From assembly GCA_020746995.1 (NCBI GenBank), contig JAGPXD010000002.1, forward strand, positions 2,170,001-2,234,000: a stretch of DNA of 64,000 bases, in the 5' to 3' direction. The position numbers and the translations under genes were made by a program. Numbering within the stretch: the first letter of the stretch is position 1; the number at the start of each line of letters is the position of its first letter. Under the pieces are notes generated by a model. The model searched no databases. It was not told where the DNA came from and worked only from the letters and a program-made list of their open reading frames with translations. The DNA is from Plectosphaerella cucumerina (taxonomy: Eukaryota > Ascomycota > Sordariomycetes > Glomerellales > Plectosphaerellaceae). Below, piece by piece: positions 44,189 to 56,093 of this stretch.

Positions 44189-45379
44189 ATGCCTCCAAAG
44201 CCACTCCCCCCTCCTCGTCCCATCGCCCCTCCTCCCGCTCGCCCTCCACAACCGCCCCCCAAGCCCTCCCAACCGCTCTCACCCGCCCATAGAGTCATCC
44301 TCCTCCGCCACCGCCTCTCCCAACCCACCGTCAACGCTCTCGTCGCCCTTCCCCCCGCCTCACCACCCGACGAGATCCTCGCCGCCGCCTGCCACGCCAC
44401 AGAACTCACCTCCTTCCCCCTCCGCCCTGCTGAGCGCGCCCTCTTCAGCCACATGAACGGCTTCACCCCCTGGCCCCTCGCCGTCTCCCACCCGACACAG
44501 ACATGGGAGAAGGCCTTCCTCATCGCCCAGGCCACCGCTTCAGGCGAGGAATGGGCGTTCGCCCCTCGCATCGCCAGCCCCGCTCGAGTTGTTCTCCTCA
44601 GCGAGCGACGTCGCATCGTCACAACTGTCGTTCGGGCAATGCGATGCGCAGCGGAGATCATGAGCCTTGCGCGCGACGCTGTGGGTTTCCGCAGGGCGCT
44701 TGAGCTCGCTCGCTGCGTTGCGGCTGGCGCGTGGGAGGGCCCAGGGGGAAGAGAGCTGTTGCAAATCGGGGGCGTGGGAGCCAAGAAGATGGAGGCCCTC
44801 GCCAAAGCGGGCGTCTCAACTGTGAAGAAGCTCGCGGGCATGGAGTTCTATCATATCGAGAGGATCTTGAAACGAAACCCGCCGTTCGGACAAGAGTTGG
44901 TCATGAAGCTTGAGGGGTTCCCGATGACGGGCATGCGTGTGCGCGTGGAGAGATGGGCGACGCCTGAGGATGAAGTTGTCGCACGCAAGATCGAAGGGTT
45001 CCCGTGTCCTGAGGTGACCGGGGCAAGGAGACTCGCTCTTGTCAGGGTTCAGGTCTGGGTCGCCAACAAAAGCGCGCCGTGTTGGCGGGATAAGTCACCG
45101 TGGGTGTGCGTCGCGGCGGAGCGGGGGATGCGACCGGCCGGACATCACGTCGGAGCGGCGCGGCGCGGACCGCAGCCGAGCACCATGTCGGCGAACCCGG
45201 ACGGGGCCGGCGAGCTCCTCTTCGAATGGCGGTGCAGCACCAAGACCATGCTCGGAGAGGGCCGGACGGCTCTCTTCATGGCGGCGCTGGTTCCAGGCGA
45301 GGCTTTCTTCCTGTGGATGAGCTGTGAGGAGATTGTCGGGACTCTTATTGAGACGGTCGTCAAGGCGCCGGTGGAGTGA
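44189..45379 (+). CDS. Stand-alone Sec63-type domain protein resembling the C-terminus of MER3/HFM1 helicase
   Basis: A 396-aa intronless protein. The first 35 residues are Pro-rich. From about residue 45 it follows the Sec63 module of Ski2-like helicases. It has a pre-Sec63 strand ELTSFPLRPAERALF (about 70-85), a helical bundle with ALELARCVAAGAWEG, and a helix-hairpin-helix (LLQIGGVGAKKMEALAKAG, from about 190). Then come RILKRNPPFGQELVMKLEGFP and an Ig-like sandwich with LLFEWRCSTKTM. The NPPFG motif and overall order match meiotic helicase MER3/HFM1. The RecA helicase domains and winged helix are absent, and the upstream gene ends 307 bp away. It is therefore either a retained fragment of a duplicated MER3 or a distinct Sec63-only family. 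Codon use looks normal and the frame is intact, which argues for a functional gene. Confidence 0.8.
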   Translation: MPPKPLPPPRPIAPPPARPPQPPPKPSQPLSPAHRVILLRHRLSQPTVNALVALPPASPPDEILAAACHATELTSFPLRPAERALFSHMNGFTPWPLAVSHPTQTWEKAFLIAQATASGEEWAFAPRIASPARVVLLSERRRIVTTVVRAMRCAAEIMSLARDAVGFRRALELARCVAAGAWEGPGGRELLQIGGVGAKKMEALAKAGVSTVKKLAGMEFYHIERILKRNPPFGQELVMKLEGFPMTGMRVRVERWATPEDEVVARKIEGFPCPEVTGARRLALVRVQVWVANKSAPCWRDKSPWVCVAAERGMRPAGHHVGAARRGPQPSTMSANPDGAGELLFEWRCSTKTMLGEGRTALFMAALVPGEAFFLWMSCEEIVGTLIETVVKAPVE

Positions 45380-45653
45380 GAAACGAGCAACAGGAGTCAT
45401 TGATGGGAGTTCAACATGTAGCAAGGGCTCGAAAGTGGAAGCAATTGTCGGGTATAGTACTCATGAGCAATTACATTGAGTGTCTATATGTCGAAAGCCA
45501 TCATCATGCGCCCCTGGCCCTCCACAGGGTGGTTCTCAACCCCGTGTAAGAGCCAGATTATGTCCAGCGGGCCGGCTTGTTTGTACAAAGCTACTCTGCA
45601 GCAAAAACATCTTCTAACAACGTCCACCTCTCCCCCAGCTTCCGCACTCGCTC

Positions 45654-47311
45654 TCAGTCGCCCCGGTCTTTCGTCCGTTCGGAGGGTATCCGGTGGTGGT
45701 GGAGCATTGGCGAGGCAGGGCGTGACGTGGACAGGCCTTGAAGACCGCGGATAGCGTCCAAGGGGTCGAGGGTCAGCCTGGTGTGGCTGGCGGTGCGGGG
45801 TGTATATGCCGGGTCGATCATGGGCTTCTCGTATTTCGCGATGGAGATTGGCGGTGGGCGGCTCTTCCTGTCGGGGCGGCTGTAGAGGTACGTGGCGAAC
45901 ATGACCAGACCGGTGCCAATGACGAACTGGGCGCATGAAGTCAGCGGCCTGGAAGGGCGAGCGCAAAGGGGTTAGGACTTACCGTCGGGCCAAAAACAAA
46001 GTGGAAGAAAAGCACGCTAAAGACGAAGCTCACGACAATGCTGATGCTGGAAGCAAAGTTCTTCGCAATGTTGTCGGCATAGTTGATGCAGAGCGAGGAG
46101 AGGACGCCGCCCATGGCCTGGAGGACGATGGCGACCCAGACGACCCAGTTGTATCCGTCGAAGAAACCGTGCTCGCGCATCTCGGCGCCGTCCTTGACGA
46201 AGACGCCGAGAAAGAGGGCGGGGAAGAGCGAGTAGAAGGACAGCTGGACGTTGCGGGTCCAGATGGAGACGGTGGCGGACTCCTTGAGCATCTTCTCAAA
46301 GTAGACGCCGGCGAGGCCTGAGCTGGCGGCGGCAACGAGGGCGGCGACGAGGCCGACGGTGTAGTTGTTCTCGGAGGCGGAGGGGATCTCTTCGTGGAGT
46401 TCGGGGAAGGTGGTGGTGCGCTTGACGGGGTCGTTGTTGAGGGGCTCGCCAAAGGCGCGCTTGGTGAGGTGCTGGGCGACCCTGGCGGCGCGCTTGGCGG
46501 CTGACTGGCCGAGTTCGTTGACGGAGCGGGGGAAGAAGTGGTCGGAGCTGTGGTGGAACATGTTCGTGGTGGAGGGCGCGTCCTCGTGGGGCAGGCAGAC
46601 GACGGAGACGCCGAGGGTGAGGATGAGCAGAGCGAGCCAGCGCTTGGGGCCAATGGTTCGGCGGAGGATCATGACGGAGAAGACGGCGGCCGCGAGGATC
46701 TGCGGGGGCGCTACCCGTTAGAAGACAGCATTGGAGGAAAGGGAAAAGGGGGAGGGCGCACCTTGAACTGCGACAGGACCTGGAAGTGGACGGCGTCGAG
46801 GTTGCCAACAGCGACATACTGCAGGGTGTTCTGCAGAGTGTACAGCACAGCAGGGACGATAAGCTTCCACCCGTCACCGGAGAAGACGGCATTGTAGATC
46901 TGCTCAAAGATGACCGAGGTGGGGGTGGAGGGCGCCAGGGTCTGCGACGTCTCGGCGACGCAGCAGGCGAGGCAGAGGGAGCCCTTGAGGACCTCGCTGA
47001 GGAAGACGGCGGTCGACGCAAAGTACCGGTGGTCGCCCTCCTGGGGCATGATCCGCGAATAATGCATGACCTGGCGGGGGGGAGAAGCTTGTCAGTTGCG
47101 ATCTCCGCCATTGGGTCGAGTGAAAGGACGTACGAGGATGAGGGCCGAGTTTTGGAAGCATAGCTAGAATACCACTGTTAGAGACCATATCCCCGCGGAG
47201 AAATGCGCCGCGAGCGCACTGGGGAGAGTGTCGTACGGAAACGAGAGAGACGTGTTTGGCGGGCAGGCCAAAGAGCGTAGGCCCGCCCGCCTTGGAGGTA
47301 CCGAGGGCCAT
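45654..47311 (-). CDS. Golgi nucleotide-sugar transporter (UDP-galactose / CMP-sialic acid transporter family)
   Basis: A 467-aa multi-pass protein of the NST (SLC35A-like) family, which exchanges cytosolic nucleotide sugars for nucleoside monophosphate across the Golgi membrane. Exons are 47311-47237, 47163-47134, 47070-46762, 46699-45983 and 45926-45654; introns are 47164-47236, 47071-47133, 46700-46761 and 45927-45982. Family marks are KHVSLVSLCFQNSALILVMHYSR at the first helix, DAVHFQVLSQFK followed by ILAAAVFSVMILRR, SGLAGVYFEKMLK, WTRNVQLSFYSL, and NYADNIAKNFASSISIVVSFV. A hydrophilic loop of about 80 residues separates the two halves, and a cytosolic tail is present. Substrate is probably UDP-Gal or UDP-GlcNAc. 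The second exon is only 30 nt; all five joins keep the frame. Confidence 0.93.
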
Positions 47312-49091
47312 TGTGGGCGGTTGTTGGAAGCTGCGAAAGAGGGGAGGTAGAAGTCGGCGTCAACGCCTAGCTGTAACGTGGCGCGAGAAGGGGTTCTGGA
47401 AGGGTCGTGGTGTGCCGACGACGAGCGCACGCGAGCAGCAAGCGTGCGGTGATCGGCGGTCACGAGGTGTTCGTCGGGTTCGGGGAGTTCGAGGTGGGCG
47501 CGGCGAGACTCTGTCCCAAAGGCAGTGTGGTCGGGTCGCAACTCGGGCTTCCTCGTCGAGGTTTCGTCTGAAGAATGCGGCGGCCGTTTCTTCTTTCTGC
47601 CGTGGGGCGGGCGACAAAGCCCCCTAAACGTCGCGATTGGAATGTGTGTCTGCGGCGGCGGCGGCCTCGGCGCACATTGGGCGGCACAGGCGAGAGGAGT
47701 GTCGCGTGATGGTGGTGGTCGTGGTTTCTCGAGGGGATTCACAGAGTGCCAAGTGGCAGTTCTGGGATGTAACGTCGGGTCGAAGAACGGGTTTCGGGAG
47801 TAGGCGCCGTAAGGAGAGGGGGGGAAAGACGGGTGGAAGGAAATGGGCGGCGTGACGCGGAACAGCCCAGCCGGACTGGCCTGGGGGATTGGGTTCAAAG
47901 GGGAGAGAGAGGAAAAAGGAGAAGAGGAGAAGAGAGAGAGAGGAAGAGGAGGGAAGAAGGGAGCGATGGAAATGTCGATGGAGGAGAGGTTGTCAGACAG
48001 ACAGACACTGGACGGACACTGGAGAGAGCCGTGGAGCCAACAGCGCCTTGTGGGTGCAGTGTCAGGAGTGTCCACAGCGGTACCTGTACCTTATCCAGCG
48101 CCCGGCGTGCACTGTTCTGGCATGATCCCAAACAGGCACCTGCACCTTTTCGCCCATCCACCTCAGCAATCTGCATCTGCCCCTGGGCCCCTGGACGAAT
48201 GGATGCCCGCCAGATCGGGGCGCCCGCGGCCCACTCTCCGTGCTCAGATGCGACCCGACGGCAGCCGGCATGCCAGCCCGCCCATTGGATCCCTGCCTGC
48301 TCCAAGGCACGGCAGGTACAAGACGGAGACTTGGTCCGGTGCGTTACGTCAGCTCAGGGGCAGACGGACAAATCCATCGCATCCAATCGAGCAGATGTTG
48401 TTGCTTTTGCTGCTTCTGCTGCTGTCAAAATCGATGATCGATCGCAAGCATTAAGAAAAACAAACAAAAATTCTCCAGCTGTATTCCTTCTGTGATCAAT
48501 ATCCCAACGGCAATGCTAGGCACTTGGCCTCAAGTCATCATGCCGTCACATGCCCCGTAACATCCCCACGTCCACGTCCATCGCTCGATGCCTTAGTGTC
48601 TCCTCAGCTTCAGGCACACCACATCGCACACCTCCCTCTCCCCAATCGGGGCATTTCTTCCCCATCCCGCCCGCCTTGGAACCTTGGAAAATCCCCCTTA
48701 TTCGAGTCGCACGCACCACACCGCCGGCACCCTCCTTCTCCCTTCCCGTGCGACGATGCCGATCCCAGCGGCCCAACGACGCCTGGAGCGCTGCCGATCC
48801 CCATCATCTCAGCTCGACCAGGGGGGCTAGGCCCGTGCCAGAACCGGCTTCTCGTCAGTGTGTGCATGTCTGCATGTGTCACTGGCGTCTGGTGGTCGCC
48901 GCCATCTGAGCTCCTGTCCATCCCCGGATCTACCTCACAGTCCCCGCAATGGGCCTCTCACCGCGCCGCGCTACTCCTCCGGGTCCTCCCCAACAAGCAT
49001 CACCCTGCATCGGCCTCGACCTGCCGAAATAACCTAGTAATGCTATTATTCTATGTACAGTACAACGCTCATCTCATCGTGAGCCTCCAGT
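47312..49091. other. Intergenic 1.8 kb, transporter promoter and MON2 3' flank
   Basis: It carries the promoter of the nucleotide-sugar transporter. The tract 47905-47975 is nearly pure GA on the plus strand, hence CT-rich in the transporter's sense, and lies about 600 bp before its ATG. An imperfect TGC/TTC triplet run lies at 48397-48425. Long open frames here are low-complexity shadows. No gene recognised. Confidence 0.5.
47905..47975 (-). repeat. Polypurine/polypyrimidine tract
   Basis: Nearly uninterrupted GA-rich sequence on the plus strand, CT-rich on the strand of the downstream nucleotide-sugar transporter. This is a common fungal promoter element and potentially a non-B DNA former. 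Confidence 0.7.
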
Positions 49092-52000
49092 CTACACACC
49101 CAGCTCCCCTCCCACAACCTCGAGCGCCTCGCTCGCGATCCCCAGCACCCCATCGTCTCCTGCTGCCCCCGCCACGCGCACCGTGCCCACCAGCAGCGGG
49201 TACAGCCTCAGCAGGTGCTTGCGCCCCTCGCAGTCCACGTTGGGCGTGTCTGGGATCGCCTCGGGCTGACTACGCAGATCAACGAGGTTCTGCAGCACCC
49301 TCAGCAGCTCGCGCCTCTGCCCCAGGGGCTGCGGCATCCGCCCTCGTAGCGGCTGGTCTGCCACGAACGACCGAAGTGGCAGAGCCGCCCGGAAGATGAG
49401 GAACGGCGCCGCCGTCCGTGCCGTCCGGACATGCAGCGCCTGCGGGTTCTCCGATGCCTGCTGGGCCCCGAACCGCCCCGGCGGCGGGAACCTCGGCGTC
49501 GGCGGCTGCACCACGATTGTTGGCCCGCTCGGCTCATCGTACGCTGCCACCAGCGAGAAGAGCTCGTCCAGGCAGACGTAGCTCATCTTCTCGCGCGCCG
49601 TCGGCTCCGGGTCGATCGTCCTTCCCGGCCGCCGCTTGTATAACGCCGAAAGCCCGGCTCCATCGCCCCCTCCGCCAGTTCCGTAAATAAGAGACATCTC
49701 TCCCGGTGACGGCCGGTGGATGATCGAAGTCCTGAACAGGCTCTCGGCGTACGCCTTACGCGTCGTGTCCGGGATCACCTCGGACCCCAGCCCCGGCATG
49801 ATCAGGTCGCGAAGCCGGCGGAACGCGTTCATGTCGAAAGCCTGGTCGTTGGCCACATTGGCCGCCGCCGGTGCCGCCTCCCATTCCGCCGTGATGATGC
49901 CGTCGGCAATCTCAACAATGAGCTCCCAGATTCGCTGGATCGTCGCCCGGGGCACCTCAGGCCCGTGCAGATGCGGCAGCGTCGCATCCAGGATTGCCAG
50001 CGCAGTGTTGGTCGCCAGTTGCCATGGTGAAGTCTTGGTCACGATGGGGAACCGATACTTGAGCTTGATCGGTCGCGCCAACGATGAAAGCGCCGCCGCG
50101 AGTGCCGAGCTGGCGTAAACATCCGTATCCGAAGCATGAGCCAGGACGAGCTCTTGCAGTATCGACATGCTGCCCTTGGACAGCGCCACAAAAGTCCGTT
50201 TGGGGGGAGGACCCTGCGTCTGGGAGGGCGTCTCGGGGAACGGCAGCTGCACAAACTCGGCCACCTGCGTGATCATGACCGCCGGCACGCCGTCGAGGTC
50301 GGTGCGGATCTTCTTAATGGCCTCAAGCACCCGTGTCTGCAGTGGTGTGGCGTACTCCGAGTCGTTGACATAGTTCCCGATCGTCGCCGTTTGCAGAGCC
50401 TCCCTGAATAGTGTCAGGATCTGCCGCACCTTGTCGACGGTCAGGTCGGCCCGGACAAGTCGATAGACGTCGTCGAACGCCCCAACGTAAGCGATCAGGC
50501 AGTTCTGATTGTCCGCCGCATCACCGTCCTCTTTGAGCACGGGGATGCCGCTTGACCAGAGCAGCCACGCGGCTTCAACCGTCTCCTTGTCAAAGATGGA
50601 CCGGTTGGCGTGGTGCTCCGGGCTCACCACCTTGCCCAGAGCCTTGAAGAGCGCCGTGTTGATCTCCAGCGCCTTGAAGTTGAGGAGCGTTGTGAAGTGC
50701 TGCAAGAGTTCCCGCCACAATTCGTTGAAGGACGGGTGCTTGGACAAAACATCGAGGTAGGTCGCCAGCAACTCCGAGATGCCGTTCAGCACAATCACCG
50801 ACGTGTCATGCCACTCCTTGCGGTCCTCGTCCGTCGGGTCATCGTCAACTGCCTCAAGTTCCTCCTCGATAGACGAGAGAAGCCGGAAGATGACGTGCTT
50901 GACGCAGGTATACCACGCCTCAGGGTTCAGGTTGTCGCCGTAGGCATCGAAAATTCTCAACAGCGTCTGAATAGCACCTATGAGGTGTTAGCAGGCTCAT
51001 GATGCATGGAAATTGATTCCAAAAACCCACTGTTCCGCAGTTCAAGCCGGTCATCGTTGGTCACCGTGGTAAGGCGCAGCAGCAGCAGCATCCACAGAGC
51101 GGCGTTCGACCCAGCGCCACCAGACTGCGAAGCCTTGGCCACGAGATCAGCCACGCCGGCGCCCTGCATCAGGTCCTCCGTGATGGACATGGTCTTGTTC
51201 TGGCCGGACAAAAAGTCCGAAAGCACCCAGAAGAATGTGACTGTCTGTACGCTGTCAGTAAACACCCAAAACTTGAAAGAAGCTTTCCACTTACCGTCAA
51301 CGCAATGTTCAGATCATCGTCTTGCGAGCAGAACTTGTACAGAGTATCAACAAGAATGAGGAAACACGAGTTGGGAAGCGCCGCCAGGAAGTCGGAGCAG
51401 ATGAGCTGCAGCGAGCTGAAGGACGACCGAACGAGCTTGGCCGATCTGGTGACAAGGGCCGTCGACTGCACGTCGTTGTCCTTGCGGTCCTCCCCGCTAA
51501 TGTGTTTCTGGAGGAAGATGGAGCCGATGATCTGGAAGGCCACATCCCATCCACTGACGAGTGTCTCGCCACAGTTCTCCAGAAGGTTCTTAACGCCGTC
51601 AAGGATCGCCTTGTGGATGTCAACGTCGGTAGAGTGTGTCGCAACCGAGACCTCGCGGTCTTCTGACTGCAATGGCAGGAGAGCGTCTCGAAGCGCCTGG
51701 AGGACCTGCAGCTGCACTCCCCCGCGCTCCTCCTCTCCCAAGCTGCCCGCGACGTTGGCAGATTCCAGAGCGAGTCGGACGAGGATGTCGGCAGCCCGCA
51801 GCCTGACCGAGGCGTTGGCCGACTGGGAGTTGAGCGTGCGAATAAGTTCGGTGATGAGCAAGTCCCAGCCCGAGTCGGCCGGATCATACGAGAGGAGACG
51901 CTCAATATTGATGGTCGCTAGGTCTCCCAGCTTGGCGAGAGCAAATTGGTTCTCCTGGTTCGGGCCCGCGGGCGATACAGACACGCTCGAGGACCTGGCA

Positions 52001-54609
52001 TGCTGGTTCGCGGGCGCCTTGAGCCCGCCGGTGCTCGGGGGCGATTGCGCGTCTTCATGTTTGTCCTCCTTGGCGTCTCTCTTGCGACCAAGCAGCTCAC
52101 AGAGCGCGTCCACGACCTGGACGAACGCATCGTTGGGGAAATCGACGGTGCTCTCTATTAGTCGCGACGCGGCCGTTTCCACAGCCCGAGTCTCGGACGC
52201 AAAGTTGGATAGCAGCGTGTTCGCCTCATTCTCGGCGACCTGATCGGAAGACCGGCTTACTGTCGGCGTCCGGCCCGGTGTCTTGTGTGTCGTAAAGAGC
52301 ACAAAGTCGGCCTGCTGTAGGGTCTCGAGGATGATGCGCCACGAGGAATGCAAAGTCGGACCCAGGGCTATGCCTAGGTTCAGCAAGGCCCTCAGACACA
52401 GCAAGTTGCGGGTTGTGAGTGTCGCGCCGCTTGTGTCGAAGGATGCCTGACGACCCCTGTCTGATGCCGATGACGGAGCAACCAAGCTGTCCACACTAAG
52501 AAGACCCTTGGCGTTGCTCAAGATGCTGTTCGAGGTGCTGGGCGCTTCCGTGTTCTGCGGGCGGCTACTACCCATGTTTAGGCAAGCTGTGATGACGTTG
52601 GGCGGGACGGCAGCCTTGCCGAGGGTAGTGAGGAACGCATCCCTAGGAGTCGTGAGCTGCAGCAAGCCGGCGACGTGTGCAAAACGCTGGAACGCGCGGA
52701 CCAGCCCATGGTAGTACTCGGAGTCCAGCGCGGCGTAGAGGAAGGTTGAGCAAGTGGCCAGGAAAGCCGGCCAGCACTCATCGACAATGGCGGCGCAGAT
52801 CTTGACCTCGCTGTACAGAGGGTGGTCCTCAAGGGAGAGCGGGTTCCGGGGCACCGGGTTCTTCTTAAAAGACCCTGCCCGCTCCAGCTGTCCTCTGGGT
52901 CCAAGGGGATGAGGTGATCCCTCGGATGGAGCAGGGGAGTCCCGGCCACCCTCGAGCTTTGTGTTTCGCCGACGATTCCGTCCATCGGCGGGGACGGTCA
53001 GGGGCAGGATGAACTTGGCTAGACCCTCGGAGAATGATGAGACGCAAGAAAGAGCAAGGCTGTAAATGTAGGACTCTGGGATGGGTGGTGCCTCGGTCTT
53101 GTCGAGCTGGTCGATGCAAGGGACGCGCACATGGCTCCACTGCGTGCTAATGCCCGTGTTGGAGCTCTCGGAGGATCCAGTAGAGATGATGCCAGTGACG
53201 CCACTGGAATCAAGCATGACATGGTCGGAAGAGACTCCGGCGTTGCCATAGGGATTGCTAACGGGGATAGAGGACTGGTGGCCGAGGCCAATGACGGCAG
53301 GTCTTTCGGTGCTGAGGCGGACGAATGTTGCCGTCAGGTTCTTCAGGATGGGGATCTCCCCCTCCCGGGCATCGTACAGGGCAAAGATGCGCCTGACGAG
53401 GGCATGTTCGGAGAAGATGCCGCGGAAAACCTCCATGCAGAGGGCGCGTTTCCACAAGGCCGTATCCTGATCAAGGAGATGTGTGAGGATATCGAGAGCG
53501 TCTCCGCCCTCAGTCGTCAGGACGTTGAGGTGGCGGCGGAGGAGCGTGTAGAGGATACGCACGAGGCGTACAGTGGTGGCGAAGTTTGGCTTTCCGCGGA
53601 GTGCGCCGATGATGAAAGGCATAACCCGGACGCGAAGTACATGGGTCTGCTCTGGGTGGTTCAGGAAGATGGACGTGTGGTTGGTCAGGACAGATTCTAT
53701 CAGTTCGAGGCCAAAGGTCTGCGGCAATCCTGAGAAGCGAAGGTACTCTGGCCGCTGGTTCTCCGTCATGAGGCAGAGGTCATTAAATACCTGAGAAGTG
53801 TCAGGGCAGGAAGATTCATGATGGTGACATGCGACGTACTCTGTAGGCATCCAGAGCAGCTGGCCGCAGCTCGACGGTGCCATCTGACGTCGGAGCTTCT
53901 CCTGCTGGGGGCACATTGCCAGCCTCTGTGTTGTGTCAGCAGAACCCACTTTGCGGTCCTTGGTCGACTTACTGTCCTCAGCGACGACCTTGTCAAAGAC
54001 GGAAACTACGAGCTGCTGGAGCGTAGCGGCCGAGGTGTTGTTGACAATGGCATTCTTGCTGGTCTGGAGGACGAAGCAGATGTTGAGGGTGGTGATCAAG
54101 AGGTCGCCGCGTAGATCGGAGGCATAGTTCTGGAGAAGCGAAGGGAGAGCCTGAAGGATCTTGAGTTGGACGTCAAGACCTGCCGAGGTAGCCTCCCTCA
54201 GGGCCTCGAGGGCCTGGTCGAGCTTAGTCCGGGGGAGGGCGCGGGAGACGATGAGGCGCTGCAGGCAGACGATGGCGATGCCTGTGAATTTGACATTCTT
54301 GGTCCCGCAAGCAATGATGAAGGGGTTGACAAAGTTGGGCCGCTGGGAGAGTTCTATGTCAGGGTCAGCTTGGGGTGATGGTGAGTGAGTAGGACGAGGG
54401 AGGTGACCTACCAGCGGCAGCCTGAGCCTCATTCGAGGCCTTGATGGTCTTGAGTTCCTCCAGGGACTTCTCGGCGGCCTTTCAACCAGTCAGTATCGAA
54501 GCCACGATGAAGAGAATTGGCCTGAGCGCACCAGTCGCAGGTCGTTGTGTTTCCTCTTGCTCTCCTGGATGAGGTTCGTCAGCTCGGACGCGAGCAGTTG
54601 CGTGGTCAT
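49092..54609 (-). CDS. MON2: MON2 homologue, large Arf-GEF-like scaffold of Golgi-endosome trafficking
   Basis: A 1735-aa protein from seven exons: 54609-54532, 54478-54412, 54353-53973, 53925-53840, 53790-51295, 51244-51031 and 50977-49092. All six introns are 47-58 nt with GT-AG ends. The exon total of 5208 nt is exactly 1736 codons. The N-terminus (LASELTNLIQESKRKHNDLR, then AAEKSLEELK) is the DCB-type region shared with BIG/GBF Arf-GEFs, but no Sec7 domain is present, as in Mon2. FVNPFIIACGTKNVKFTGIAIVCLQRLI and AYRVFNDLCLMTENQ are typical. HEAT-like helices fill the rest, with Ser-rich disordered inserts. Mon2 works with the flippase Neo1 and Dop1 in retrograde sorting. The gene is head-to-head with MMS2. 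Confidence 0.9.
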
Positions 54610-55016
54610 CGTGGCATGTGGCGGCTCGGGAACGGGCCCATCTTCGGGCTGAAGCTGCAGAAGAGAGTTGAGATTGTATCGGCAGGTCCGTTTCGTAGGG
54701 GCTCGGAGGTTAAGGCGGAGTAATAGCTGACGGGAGGGCCGGCTTGAGGTGTCGATGCCTCCCAGTGATGAGAGCTGGATGTTGAGAGCTGTCCACGCGG
54801 TGTGATGACTAAGCACGTGTCAGGAACGTGCGCGCTGTCCGACTTGAACTCCAGGTGCCCCGCCTCGCCTGCGCCACTGAGAGCCCACCACTTCAGCCCC
54901 AGCTTCGGCATCTCTCCTTGTCCCTCTGCCCCTCAATCTTGCCCCCCTCCAGCCTTGCAGTCAGTCACCAGCCCAACACCAGCACCCTCCCTCACGGCAA
55001 ACCCAAACAATACACC
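54610..55016. promoter_or_regulatory. Bidirectional promoter between MON2 and MMS2
   Basis: 407 bp separates the two divergent ATGs, so both core promoters must lie here. The MMS2 side (54930-55010) is pyrimidine-rich. No clear TATA box on either strand. Confidence 0.6.
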
Positions 55017-55619
55017 ATGACCGCCAAGGTGCCGAGGAACTTCCGCCTGCTCGAGGAGCTCGAGAAGGGCGAGAAGGGCCTTGGAGCAGGTAGCCGCACG
55101 TCTCTTGTCTCCCTCTACTCTGGAAGGACATGTGACTGACACGCTGTCGCGCAGAGGCATGCTCCTACGGACTGAACGACCCCGAGGATCTGATGATGTC
55201 CGACTGGAACGGTACCATTCTGGGACCTCCCCATGTGAGCAACCCCCCTTCTGTCCTATATACTGGTGGCAGCGTGCTAACCTACCCCCTTCCCCCAGAG
55301 CGTCCACGAGAACCGCATCTACTCGGTCACGATGCACTGCGGCCCCAACTACCCCGACGCCCCGCCCACGATCCAGTTCGTCAGCCAGGTCAACCTGCCC
55401 TGCGTGAACCCGCGCAATGGCGTCGTCGACCCCAGCCAGCTGCCGTGCCTGGCGCAGTGGAAGCGGGAGAACACGATGGAGACGGTGCTGATTGAACTTA
55501 GAAGGTGGGAGTCTTCTATACTGCGGTGCGGCTACAAAAGCTGACAAGAGCATAGGTACATGGCAGCAGCGAACAACAAGAAGATCCCCCAACCGCCCGA
55601 GGGTGCGACCTACCAATAG
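55017..55619 (+). CDS. MMS2: Ubiquitin-conjugating enzyme variant (UEV), MMS2 homologue
   Basis: A 140-aa UEV that pairs with Ubc13 to build Lys63-linked chains in error-free DNA damage tolerance. Exons are 55017-55089, 55155-55234, 55299-55504 and 55556-55619; introns are 55090-55154, 55235-55298 and 55505-55555. The fold is recognisable from NFRLLEELEKGEKG, SDWNGTILGPPHS, RIYSVTMHCGPNYPDAPPTIQF and LPCLAQWKRENTMETVLIELRR, ending in PQPPEGATY. The catalytic Cys environment of true E2s (HPN...C) is absent, as expected for a UEV. The N-terminal helix lacks the extension of UEV1A, favouring the Mms2 type. Four exons in 600 bp is intron-dense compared with its neighbours. Confidence 0.95.
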
Positions 55620-56093
55620 GTGGGGAGGAGCAGCATGGGTATGCGCAAGAATATGAACGCAAGAGATGGGATTACGAGGTAGACAGGGACCACCACTTGG
55701 TCGGTAGCTTCTATGAATGCATGATCACGAAGGACTTGGGGTGTCAGTGATGTGCTGGTGTCGTGGGCTTGCTGTTGCGTTGCGTCGCTGTCGTGGCGTA
55801 GTGGCACACGGTCCTGCTTTTGGTGCAAACACGAACCCATCCGACAGTGAGATATGAGACCAGAGACCACATCGCCTTGAGACAGCTCCACGTTTGCTGG
55901 CTGAATGTCTTCCTCGTTGTGGTGTGCCAAGTTCATGTCACACCCAGGGCAGCTTGGGCTGGTTCATGACGCAAGTACCGCCCGGCTGAACCTCGGCCCA
56001 CCCGGTCGGCTGGTGTACCGTCAGAGCTCGACCGTTGACAGCTTCATCCTCCGACACAACCCGCCACCATCAACCACATCTCCCCATCCCGCC
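55620..56093. other. Intergenic
   Basis: About 470 bp with the MMS2 3' UTR and the promoter of the stomatin-like gene. Nothing else recognised. Confidence 0.5.

Noticed and set aside
47164..48075. 303-codon Pro/Arg-rich minus-strand frame upstream of the nucleotide-sugar transporter
   Set aside because: Low-complexity reading of GC-rich leader DNA. It overlaps intron 1 and exons 1 and 2 of the transporter in another frame.
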